Part shown: one piece after another, positions 36,175 through 44,233 of the stretch | Layout of the letters: every line of letters starts with the position of its first letter | How positions within the stretch are numbered: the stretch's first letter is position 1 | Source: Planctobacterium sp965279005 | GTDB taxonomy: Bacteria > Pseudomonadota > Gammaproteobacteria > Enterobacterales > Alteromonadaceae | DNA length: 64,000 nt | Direction of reading: 5' to 3' | NCBI GenBank assembly: GCA_965279005.1 | Contig: CBDIHK010000029.1 | Span: 248,001-312,000, forward strand | Position numbers and translations under genes: made by a program | Notes under the pieces: model-generated | The model's database searches: none | What the model was told of the DNA's origin: nothing | What the model saw: the letters and a program-made list of their open reading frames with translations, nothing else

Positions 36175-36268
36175 ATGTCGTTTCAATACAAGACGGCGTC
36201 AGAGCCGCCACCTAGGATATGAACCAGATAGTCAAAGCGAGTCGCCAAACGTCCACCGGGGAGTGTTT

Positions 36269-36733
36269 ATGTTCAAATCTAAGTTAGCTGCGCTATGCGC
36301 TGCGTTATCCATGTTAGTTACCAGCCTATCCGTAGCAGCGCCGATATCTAAAATAGAAATGGCTGACAAGCTAAACGGCTGTTGGCAGCATATCAATGGT
36401 GGCAGCCGCGAGTATTGGGCTGATACCGGTTACAATCTACTATTCGGCTATGCCATTACCGTCCGCGATGGCAAACTCACAGCATTTGAAGATATGCGTA
36501 TCGAAGGCACAGGTAATGAAATCACCTTTGTCGCGTCACCCAATGGCACCGCGCCAGTGCGCTTTGTGGCGGTCATGCAATCAGAACAAATGATCACATT
36601 CCAAAACCCAGCGCATGACTATCCCCAAGTCATAACCTATGCCCGTGACAAACATAAGCTAATCGCCACAATTTCGGCAATGGGAGGCGAAAACCCGTTT
36701 GAATTTGTTATGCAAAAGTGTGATACACCATAG
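36269..36733 (+). CDS. Exported DUF6265 protein
   Basis: A 154-residue protein starting at the ATG at 36269 behind GGGGAG. Signal peptide (LAALCAALSMLVTSLSVAA) followed by a beta-rich domain with GCWQHI, REYWA, LTAFEDMRIEG, NPAHDYPQVITY and a C-terminal Cys, matching the DUF6265 family (lipocalin-like, unknown ligand). A single gene with no coupled neighbour. Confidence 0.8.
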   Translation: MFKSKLAALCAALSMLVTSLSVAAPISKIEMADKLNGCWQHINGGSREYWADTGYNLLFGYAITVRDGKLTAFEDMRIEGTGNEITFVASPNGTAPVRFVAVMQSEQMITFQNPAHDYPQVITYARDKHKLIATISAMGGENPFEFVMQKCDTP

Positions 36734-36871
36734 CAGCCAATGGTTTAATTTTCTTAGAGACCCAAGGATAAGTTATTCATACCGAATGATGGTTCATCCT
36801 TGATAGACAGAGCGCGCATTGCCTACACTTATCAAACTCTGGTTGCGGCCATTTCTCGAAGGAGACGAAGC

Positions 36872-37261
36872 ATGAAAATGTACATTAAGAGTATCGTTGT
36901 TGACGATCAGGCCAAGGCGCTTGATTTTTACACCAACACCCTTGGTTTCCAGATCAAACATGATATTCCAGTAGGGGAACATCGTTGGTTAACGCTAGTG
37001 TCGGCAGAAGAGCCCAATGGTGTTGAACTTGGCTTGGAGCCAAACCAGCATCCCGCCAGTAAAGCTTTTCAACAGGCGCTAATGGCGGATGGTATTCCGA
37101 TCACCGCCTTCAGCGTTGACGACATAGACGCTGAGGCAAAGCGTCTTGAGTCTCTGGGCGTCAAATTCACTCAACCTCCAGTTGAGGCGGGCGGTGCCAA
37201 GATAGCCGTTTTCGACGATACTTGCGGCAACCTAATTCAATTAGTCGAACTGTTAGATTAA
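36872..37261 (+). CDS. VOC-family (glyoxalase fold) protein
   Basis: A 129-residue vicinal-oxygen-chelate protein beginning at the ATG at 36872 with AAGGAG 10 bp upstream. The two beta-alpha-beta-beta-beta modules are visible: KSIVVDDQAKALDFYTNTLGF and TAFSVDDIDAEAKRLESLG, ending with FDDTCGNLIQLVEL. A Glu in GVELGLEP and the Glu near the end could bind metal. Substrate unknown; proteins of this size cover lyases, dioxygenases and resistance proteins. Confidence 0.85.
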   Translation: MKMYIKSIVVDDQAKALDFYTNTLGFQIKHDIPVGEHRWLTLVSAEEPNGVELGLEPNQHPASKAFQQALMADGIPITAFSVDDIDAEAKRLESLGVKFTQPPVEAGGAKIAVFDDTCGNLIQLVELLD

Positions 37262-37369
37262 TTCCTTTTTCAGTACTACGGCATGATGGCCAGAAATTAT
37301 GGAAAAGCTTCTGTATTTATGTTTGATTCGATTCTGGCGCTGCCCCCTACCCATCACTGATGTGAATAG

Positions 37370-38545
37370 TTATCTAGCGATACTAAACATCTCCTGTTCC
37401 AGCTCTGAATAGTAGGGGTTCCAGGTTAGCTTGCCGTGCCTTTTGCCTTCTTCTTTATAACCCCAGGCGGCATACCAAATTTCTTCTTTGTTGTTACAAC
37501 GGGAGGGAGTTTGCTTTTTAAACTTGATGCTGCACTTTCTAAACTCACCCGCCGCACCGTAATAAGGGTTATCCGGTGCATAGAGCGTGCTCATATGGGA
37601 GCCAGTGCTGATCCTTGCCTCATCAAGCTGCATTGATAAAGCTTGTACTGAGTTGTGCCTCTTATCTGGGTTGTGACTAGTATCTGAGTTGCCGTACCAC
37701 ACTAGCTTGTTTTTGGGGTTGTTAAAGTGCTTCAGATAGGCAGACTTTACAAAGCTCGAATCAACGGCGCTGTCATATTCACTGATGGCAATCAATGTGG
37801 GCACGGTAACCGTATTATCTTCAAGTAATTCCCTCACCATGGCAGCACTATCTGAATAGGCAATTGCGCCATTCATTGAGGCAGAGGAGTATTTTGCTAA
37901 ATTAGTTTCTTCCCTTTCATAGCCGTCGACGAATACCGACACTACGCGGGCAAACTTCTCAATAACCGGCACATTGGATTGGAAGCCCGGCGAAAATAGC
38001 ATCAACCCATCGACACCCGTATTCTGGATAGTGTGTATCGTGACCAGATTCGCCCCGGTGGAATAGCCGCCTAACCAAACCTGCTCAAAATCCTGCTTAA
38101 GTAAGTCGGCATAATGGTCGACAATTCCCTGCCAATCAAAATAGCTGGGCAGCATTAAATCCTGTGGTTTACTGCCGTGTCCGGGCAGCAACAGTGTTTG
38201 CACGTAAAAACCTTGTTTTTGCAGTGATATAGCGATGTCTGAAAAGCTATAAGGGGAATCACTGAGGCCATGTACCAATAAAATCGCTTTGTCTGCCGTC
38301 TCTTTATTACCTGCTTCAAACGGCATATTCATTGCGATTTCGGTTTCATGGGCATCGGAAATGAAACCGCGGTTTTCGCTGAGCCATTGCCCAGTCACAG
38401 CCAGATAATCAGCAAAGCTTGGCTGGAGAAAATTATAGTAGTTCGGTGACTCATGCAGTGGCACGGGGGTTTTTGCACCCAAATTGGAGCAACCGACCAC
38501 GCCAAACAATACTAGGCTCAATAAAACCGCTTTTGTCATATTCAT
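37370..38545 (-). CDS. Alpha/beta-hydrolase lipoprotein
   Basis: A 391-residue protein if started at the ATG at 38545, which places a lipobox GVVGC about 20 residues in. The hydrolase fold shows the oxyanion segment ILLVHGLSDSPYSF, the elbow GGYSTGA (nucleophile Ser), Asp in AISEYDSAVD and His in STGSHMSTLY. A large C-terminal part ends in a Lys-rich, Trp-containing tail. Likely an outer-membrane-anchored esterase or lipase. The frame is open 28 codons further upstream without a signal sequence. Confidence 0.82.
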   Translation of the reverse strand: MNMTKAVLLSLVLFGVVGCSNLGAKTPVPLHESPNYYNFLQPSFADYLAVTGQWLSENRGFISDAHETEIAMNMPFEAGNKETADKAILLVHGLSDSPYSFSDIAISLQKQGFYVQTLLLPGHGSKPQDLMLPSYFDWQGIVDHYADLLKQDFEQVWLGGYSTGANLVTIHTIQNTGVDGLMLFSPGFQSNVPVIEKFARVVSVFVDGYEREETNLAKYSSASMNGAIAYSDSAAMVRELLEDNTVTVPTLIAISEYDSAVDSSFVKSAYLKHFNNPKNKLVWYGNSDTSHNPDKRHNSVQALSMQLDEARISTGSHMSTLYAPDNPYYGAAGEFRKCSIKFKKQTPSRCNNKEEIWYAAWGYKEEGKRHGKLTWNPYYSELEQEMFSIAR

Positions 38546-38853
38546 AATGCTTGTGTTGCTCCCAGGCTTGTCTTCGGATTGGTATATTGACGCATACTTG
38601 GGCGCTGTTTTCACCTGTCCCCCCTTCATTTAGTGAACTACATCACCAAGGTTAGATAAATTGCTAAGGCATGTAGTCCGAATAGGCACATTTGGCCTTT
38701 TAACAGAAAACTCGATCTCTGAAGCTTCTTATACCTGCCGGCTTGTCATTACTGACCTTTGTTCACCAGCTATAAAACCTAGCAAATTAGATGTTAACTT
38801 TGCAAAGCCCTTTGGACGGTGGCCAATATCAGTTAACTTCATAGTAATATTAG

Positions 38854-39198
38854 CTACGATACCCGCCCTTTTACTTTTGCTGAATTTCTAGGCGGTTTTA
38901 TTTTGCGTATTAAAAAGTCCTCAAGTGAAGCCGCCAAATACGTATAGTCTGGGGGGAAGCCTATGGCTCCGATGTCTTTTACATCTTGCCAATTATCTTG
39001 GGGCCGATAGTGCCCTCGCCCTTTTTCTCTGTTTGTCCGGATAACATGCGCTGTTAAGCGCCTTGAAATGCCATGCTCATCATGTTTACCCCCACCTTTT
39101 GAGATCCCTAGGCCGACATACATGACTTCACTGCTTTTGGAAAATAAAGCATATACACCGCCCTTATTATGATGAGGGTGCTGGAAAAGAGGATAAGG
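38854..39198 (-). pseudogene. GIY-YIG nuclease-like domain, 5' end missing
   Basis: The minus-strand frame is open from 39198 to 38854 but has no start codon before the ATG at 39123, which lies inside the domain. Read without a start it gives GGVYALFSKSSEVMYVGLG, carrying the GVY and YVG that correspond to the GIY and YIG motifs, then ISRRLTAHVI with the conserved Arg and SLEDFLI with the conserved Glu. The domain is thus nearly complete while the translation start is lost. It could be a decayed homing or stand-alone nuclease-like gene. Confidence 0.6.
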
Positions 39199-39547
39199 TC
39201 AGCAGGTGGTGCCGTGGCTGCCTGGGGCGCATGAATTTCAACAAGGCTTGTGTGGCACTGGCCAATTAGACGGCTCGCATGGCATGGGTGATGCTGCGCC
39301 ATGGGACAAATTACCTTGAACAAAAAGCGGTAGCCTGAAGTCGCTACTGGTTTAAAACACAAACAAAGAGTTAACTTAGGGGGAGCCTTCCAACGCATTG
39401 CATAAGATATTGACTCGATGAACGGTTCGTAACCGCCTTGTCCAAATCAGATAATACGGAAGACCCAGTGAAAGCCGTGGAATTGATGAAAAAACAGGGC
39501 ACAAAATTATCTACAGTCTCATCTACAGTCTCATATAACGTCTGTCC
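39199..39547. other. Non-coding stretch of unclear origin
   Basis: About 350 bp with no convincing gene. Short open frames on both strands (about 40 and 96 codons) have no recognisable domain. It may hold the degraded start of the GIY-YIG gene. A 12-bp imperfect duplication (ACAGTCTCAT twice) is seen near 39518-39538. Confidence 0.3.
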
Positions 39548-40843
39548 TTAACTGGAGGGAGGCGCAATTAAGCCACCTTTTCGCAGTAACATTAGCATCA
39601 CGAAATATCCCCCATAGCTTGCCAAGGCGGTCGTTGCAGTGCGAGCAGCATCTACAATTAGTGTTTCTTTCCAACCTTGGCTTCGATACAAGGCGATTAT
39701 CCACTTAGCACCGGTCCATTTATCTACAGCGACGCCCTCGCGATAGACTTTTATTAATTTTTGTAAATTACTAACTGCTTCGCCTTTACCGGTAAGTTCA
39801 TCAGTTACACTTGAATTTAGAACATAGTGCTTACGAAAATCGATTGTCTGTAAATTGTCTTCTAATTGAATAATAGACTTAGGACAAACTATTTCATTTG
39901 ATTCAGTGAAGGCTTTAAACAAGGCTTTTGCTTCATCGTGGGTGGATGGTAATAAACACTCCACCAGTCCCAGGCAACTGCCCAAGGTTTTCCAAAAGAA
40001 ATACCAATCATTAAGGTGCTTCTTTTCATTGGCGTTTTTGTTAATCGCAATGCCCATGAAATAAGAAAAGGTCAGTAAGGTGAATGCGACGGATGAACTA
40101 TTGTAGCGCGGAAGTCCGTTTTCATCTGAATATCCAAACACGTGCTCACCGTGGTGCAACGCCGAAAGCTGCAACATACTGACAAGGCTGCGCCTGCCAT
40201 ACAGTAGCGTCCACGGATAATTCAAGTTCCCGTAAGCAATCCTCAATACGATAGCTGCTGTTGCGGAAACCCGTTTCTCTGCGTGCGCCTTGTTGTACAT
40301 TCCATACAAAGCATACTGACTTGCATCACCTTTCACTTTATCCGCTATTTTTTGGGCCTGTTGTAAAAACAAGCCGGAAATATCTTTGTGGTAATAGGTT
40401 CCAGGAAATGATGCGTCTTGCAATATTTCGGCGTAGTTGTAGAAAAGTCGAAACACCAACTCCCTACTGCGCTCAAACCGGGCAGCCATTTCATTGGCAT
40501 TTCGGCAACCCGAAAATTTTGCCATCCAGTCCTTTTCTGTTTTAAACAATGGTTTGATCAAATCAGCGTCGGAATGGCTTACCGCACCGGTGTACGCCCC
40601 GGCAATGGAAGAAAACATTGATTCGGGGGAATGGAAAGTCGCTTTTTTACGTTCAATATCATCCAATACTTTTTTAGTGTGAATTTGCCTTGCTTCGGTC
40701 GTTTCTTTCCGCAAATCCGTAATTTCATCAAAAAACAGATCTTTAAGAGTCTTTCCAACTTCACTTGCTTTCATCAAGCTATATTTTGCACCGCCTTTTT
40801 TGGTATCGGTGTCAGATAGCTGTTGCTTTGTGGCCATTGTCAT
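39548..40843 (-). CDS. Hypothetical protein, possibly MpaB/DUF2236-like
   Basis: A 431-residue protein without signal peptide, possibly with a hydrophobic C-terminal helix (about 400-425). The middle, with WTLLYGRRSLVSMLQLSALH, then SVAFTLLTFSYFMG and WYFFWKTLGSCLGL followed by LLPSTHDEA, has the rhythm of the MpaB/DUF2236 haem oxygenases (helix, then W..LG..LG....LP.....EA). Resemblance is distant and I cannot name haem ligands with certainty (His pair in ALHHGEHVFGY is a candidate). AGGAG precedes the ATG, 14 bp after the stop of the upstream coiled-coil gene, so both are one operon. Confidence 0.45.
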   Translation of the reverse strand: MTMATKQQLSDTDTKKGGAKYSLMKASEVGKTLKDLFFDEITDLRKETTEARQIHTKKVLDDIERKKATFHSPESMFSSIAGAYTGAVSHSDADLIKPLFKTEKDWMAKFSGCRNANEMAARFERSRELVFRLFYNYAEILQDASFPGTYYHKDISGLFLQQAQKIADKVKGDASQYALYGMYNKAHAEKRVSATAAIVLRIAYGNLNYPWTLLYGRRSLVSMLQLSALHHGEHVFGYSDENGLPRYNSSSVAFTLLTFSYFMGIAINKNANEKKHLNDWYFFWKTLGSCLGLVECLLPSTHDEAKALFKAFTESNEIVCPKSIIQLEDNLQTIDFRKHYVLNSSVTDELTGKGEAVSNLQKLIKVYREGVAVDKWTGAKWIIALYRSQGWKETLIVDAARTATTALASYGGYFVMLMLLRKGGLIAPPSS

Positions 40844-40857
40844 AGTCGAGCTCCTTT

Positions 40858-41289
40858 CTACAAATCGATTGCAGTAGCAAGTTTTTCTGCCAATACCGTG
40901 CGCATATCGCGCAACAGCTCACCTAGCCTTTCGCAAATGAGGATAATGCAGCAAGTTACGGCATCATATTCCTTAGATTTCCCTACGCTTAAACCTGCCT
41001 TCGGCTTGCTGGACGACGGATCTGAGGTATGTTTCCCCTGTACCACCAACAATTGCCCGTATTGGCTTTCTATGGCATCAATGTTCTTCAACAATTTGGA
41101 AAACTCTTCCATTCGGCTAGATTCATTTGTTGCGAATTCTTTTGCTAGCCCAGTATCAAAATCTTTGGCTTGTTGTTTAATTTCTGTCAGCTCCTTTGAG
41201 ATATCTCCATTGAGTTTCTTTTTTTCTGTATCGCTTAATTTGGACAATAAGCCTTCGATTTCCGTACAGGTGGTAAAAGCGGCAAACAT
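40858..41289 (-). CDS. Hypothetical helical protein
   Basis: A 143-residue, Lys/Glu-rich helical protein (coiled coil about 10-85), then a linker rich in Ser, Pro and Lys (about 88-102) and a hydrophobic helix with two adjacent Cys (AVTCCIILICERLGELL). No known family. First gene of the pair with the 431-residue protein; AGGA lies 8-9 bp upstream of the ATG. It could be a partner or scaffold for the downstream protein. Confidence 0.5.
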   Translation of the reverse strand: MFAAFTTCTEIEGLLSKLSDTEKKKLNGDISKELTEIKQQAKDFDTGLAKEFATNESSRMEEFSKLLKNIDAIESQYGQLLVVQGKHTSDPSSSKPKAGLSVGKSKEYDAVTCCIILICERLGELLRDMRTVLAEKLATAIDL

Positions 41290-41842
41290 ATGATTATTCC
41301 TGGCAATTAGTTTTGGAGGAGTAATAGCCTATCTGTATAGAAGTGAAAATTAGCCCGTAAATACACGGAAAACACGGGTTAAAGACGTATTTTTATTACC
41401 CGTCATTAAGAGATTCGAAACATTCAGGCAGGATAAATATTGCACCGTAAATTCATTACTAAAAGCGCTTAAGAGTCTTCAATTCACCTGGCATCAATAT
41501 CCGGTGCATTTGTGGCTAGCACTCTAAATTGAGTTTCCTTATTTAAGTTTATCACTTCGAATGGAGCGAAAGTCTTGGCAGACGCCATCCTTTAACACAC
41601 TTTTTGATCCTGCAAAAACTGAATACCAAAAGGTACTTGTTAAAATGAATAACCTTTGTCCCCGGTGATCTTGAAACAGTTGCAACTACTGCCCCTGCTG
41701 CTAGCTAAAGACATTAAGCTTGCCTCCATCACCCAAAATCTACAGCGCAATTAACAGGCCAATTGCTGTAGCAGCCAAATAATAGGTCAGCTGTATTTTA
41801 GCGTCGATTAAACCGAGGTAGGCAGGCGGCACCACACCTACA
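41290..41842. other. Intergenic stretch with a membrane-protein remnant
   Basis: About 550 bp without a full gene. On the minus strand 41752-41844 encodes about 30 codons ending in YYLAATAIGLLIAL and a stop, which looks like the last helix of a lost membrane protein. The rest is AT-rich and should contain the promoters of the two divergent neighbours. Confidence 0.35.
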
Positions 41843-41878
41843 ATGCTGGATGGTTACACATTCAGTTGGATCCGTGCC

Positions 41879-43147
41879 ATGCATGAAGAACTTGATATCT
41901 TCTACCGCTTTGGCGTCGCGTTAGCCATTGGGTTAATGATTGGTGTTGAACGTGGCTGGCAAAATAGACGTGCCAAAACGGGGCGGCGCATTGCCGGCGT
42001 AAGAACCCATGCCCTTATTGGATTACTAGGGGCTACCATCGCATTGTTGTCTGAACAATTTGGTGCTGCCGTAATTGCCCTGGCTTTTTTGGGTTTTGTG
42101 GGTCTATTAACCGCCGTATACGTCACTAATATCCTCCGTTCTAATAAGAAAAAAGTAGGTATCACCAGCCTAATCGCGGAAATCCTAACCTTTGCATTGG
42201 GTGCACTCGTGGTAATAGGGGACATCGCGATTGCCGCAACAGCAGCTGTTGCCACAACGCTGTTATTGAGCTGCAAAAACACACTACACCGGTGGATAAA
42301 TACGCTTGAATACAGGGAACTGATGGCCTTGATAAAGCTATTGGTTATTTCGGTTGCGCTATTGTCCATCCTGCCAAACCAAGGATACGGTCCCTGGCAA
42401 GTGTTAAATCCATACGCCATATGGTGGATGGTGGTGTTGATCGCGACAATATCCTTCATTGGTTATTTTGCGGTAAAAATTAAAGGGGCAAACAATGGCA
42501 TTATGTATACCGGCCTGTTCGGTGGATTAGTGGCATCTACGGCAGTTGCATTGAGTTTTGCTAGACTAGCCAGAATAAATTTCAATTTATCTACAACGCT
42601 GGCAAATGGCATCCTTCTGGCCTGCGGAACAATGTATCTTCGCATGCTAATGGTAGGGACGTTGGTCAACCCAGATATTTTTATAATCTTGATGTTTCCG
42701 ACGATGCTGATGGCTTCAATTACTTATCTTCCAGCTATTTTATTCTTCAGACAAAAAAGGGGTGACGGTGCCGTCCAAGCCAACATAATCAATAACAACC
42801 CACTTGAGCTGAAAGCAGCGTTGGGTTTTGGGCTACTGCTGGCGTTGATAATGCTCCTTTCAAAGGCTTTACAACATTGGTTTGGGGGTTCCGGCATTTT
42901 AACTTTATCTGTCGTTTCAGGTGTAGCAGATGTAGATGCCATAACACTTACTTTGGCAAACATGGGTAGACATGATTTATCACTCAACATGGCTGCTACC
43001 GGCATTATCCTGGCAGCAACAGTAAATAGTATTGTAAAGACGTGCATCTGTGCTGTTGCAGGCAATAGGCAACTAGGATTGCGCGTCGGTATCCCTCTTA
43101 TACTGGGTTCAAGTTGTGGCTTACTGTGCATTTGGATAATGTTTTGA
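41879..43147 (+). CDS. MgtC/DUF4010 membrane protein
   Basis: A 422-residue protein with 11-13 TM helices. The N-terminal third is MgtC/SapB-like (FGVALAIGLMIGVERGWQNR, then AGVRTHALIGLLGA and the conserved VYVTNILRS loop); the rest is DUF4010 (GLFGGLVASTAVALSFA, SGVADVDAITLTLANM). Such proteins are linked to magnesium or membrane-potential homeostasis, though mechanism is uncertain. The ATG at 41879 places the start where relatives start; the ATG at 41843 would add 12 residues. Confidence 0.85.
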   Translation: MHEELDIFYRFGVALAIGLMIGVERGWQNRRAKTGRRIAGVRTHALIGLLGATIALLSEQFGAAVIALAFLGFVGLLTAVYVTNILRSNKKKVGITSLIAEILTFALGALVVIGDIAIAATAAVATTLLLSCKNTLHRWINTLEYRELMALIKLLVISVALLSILPNQGYGPWQVLNPYAIWWMVVLIATISFIGYFAVKIKGANNGIMYTGLFGGLVASTAVALSFARLARINFNLSTTLANGILLACGTMYLRMLMVGTLVNPDIFIILMFPTMLMASITYLPAILFFRQKRGDGAVQANIINNNPLELKAALGFGLLLALIMLLSKALQHWFGGSGILTLSVVSGVADVDAITLTLANMGRHDLSLNMAATGIILAATVNSIVKTCICAVAGNRQLGLRVGIPLILGSSCGLLCIWIMF

Positions 43148-43243
43148 TACCTTCTAAACCACAAGTAATCACTATTGCTATTATCCAAACAACCAGCAGT
43201 GAACAGCAGGCCGTACCTGCATGAGCTTCACACAGCTGTTTAT

Positions 43244-44113
43244 TCATTGTCGCTGTTCAGCCATCCACCGCCGTGGTGATGTGCCCATCAATTTTTTGAA
43301 AGTTCGACTGAAATAATTGGCGTCGTTGAAACCAACCTTAAAGGCGATGTCAGTCAAGCTTTCATCACCCGTCTCCATTAAATCCAGTGCTTTTTCAATC
43401 CTTACCCTATTCAGGTACTGCACGATTGTCCGATTGGTGTAAGTCTTAAAAACATGAGCCAAGTGATATTGACTGATAGAGAAACGCTGGGCTAGTTCAG
43501 GCAAGTTGATATCTTGGTTATAGTTATCATTCAAATATTGCAGCACTTGTTGGATCAACGCCATTTGGTTGCGCCCGCTTGAATTGCGCAAGGAATGGCG
43601 TTGTTTAAAACAACGGCTGCGAATTAGCAGTGCGAGAAGTTGGTTTAGGTAGGCTTTGATCATTAATTGCGTAGCCGCCCCTCCCTGCAAGTGTTCCTTA
43701 ACCAACCCTTGATAACAAGCGACTAGATCGGCGTTCATGGACACTTTGTTGTCAAACACCAAGTTGCCGTTTAGCAGAGGCACCAAATATTCCAAGTTTC
43801 CTAAATCCGGATTCGAGGTTTTTAGCAAGGACAGGTCGAATACGAGACAATAATAATCCACTTGCTCAGTAAGGCTGTGTATGTGGTGCACATCCTGCGG
43901 GTTTAGCACCAATAGGTCGCCCTTGCCAGCCCGTATTTGAATACCATTACAGGTCAAGCCAATAAGTCCTTTCTCCACAAAGATCAACTCAAAGTGCTCG
44001 TGCCAATGGGCACGGAAGGTCTCACCTTTTTCGCTGTAGCTTTGTTTATCCAGGTAAAAGGGCCAGGTTTCACTCTGGATAGGAGGATAAACGTAGAGGG
44101 ACTGGATATTCAT
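43244..44113 (-). CDS. AraC-family regulator with cupin domain
   Basis: A 289-residue regulator: cupin sensor half with RAHWHEHFELIFVEKG, GDLLVLNPQDVHHI; C-terminal AraC pair LPELAQRFSISQYHLAHVFK and LTDIAFKVGFNDANYFSRTFKK. This AraC/cupin type usually senses sugars. It lies back to back with the GH3 glycosidase gene (120 bp between starts), so it is the likely activator of that gene. Confidence 0.9.
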   Translation of the reverse strand: MNIQSLYVYPPIQSETWPFYLDKQSYSEKGETFRAHWHEHFELIFVEKGLIGLTCNGIQIRAGKGDLLVLNPQDVHHIHSLTEQVDYYCLVFDLSLLKTSNPDLGNLEYLVPLLNGNLVFDNKVSMNADLVACYQGLVKEHLQGGAATQLMIKAYLNQLLALLIRSRCFKQRHSLRNSSGRNQMALIQQVLQYLNDNYNQDINLPELAQRFSISQYHLAHVFKTYTNRTIVQYLNRVRIEKALDLMETGDESLTDIAFKVGFNDANYFSRTFKKLMGTSPRRWMAEQRQ

Positions 44114-44233
44114 AAATAGCCCACTTTCGCAAGATTGTGCTAGTTTACCGCAGGGTTGTTAAGGTTTGAAGCGTTCTGAAAGGCTACAATTACCAGCATA
44201 AAAGTATTAATTCGAGTATGTGGGTATTTACTT

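Noticed and set aside
38661..38891. 76-codon plus-strand frame
   Set aside because: No ribosome site, no family resemblance, and it runs into the tail of the GIY-YIG frame on the other strand.
39108..39398. 96-codon minus-strand frame before the GIY-YIG fragment
   Set aside because: Composition rich in Cys, His and Pro with no domain; it overlaps the GIY-YIG frame in another register and looks like chance.
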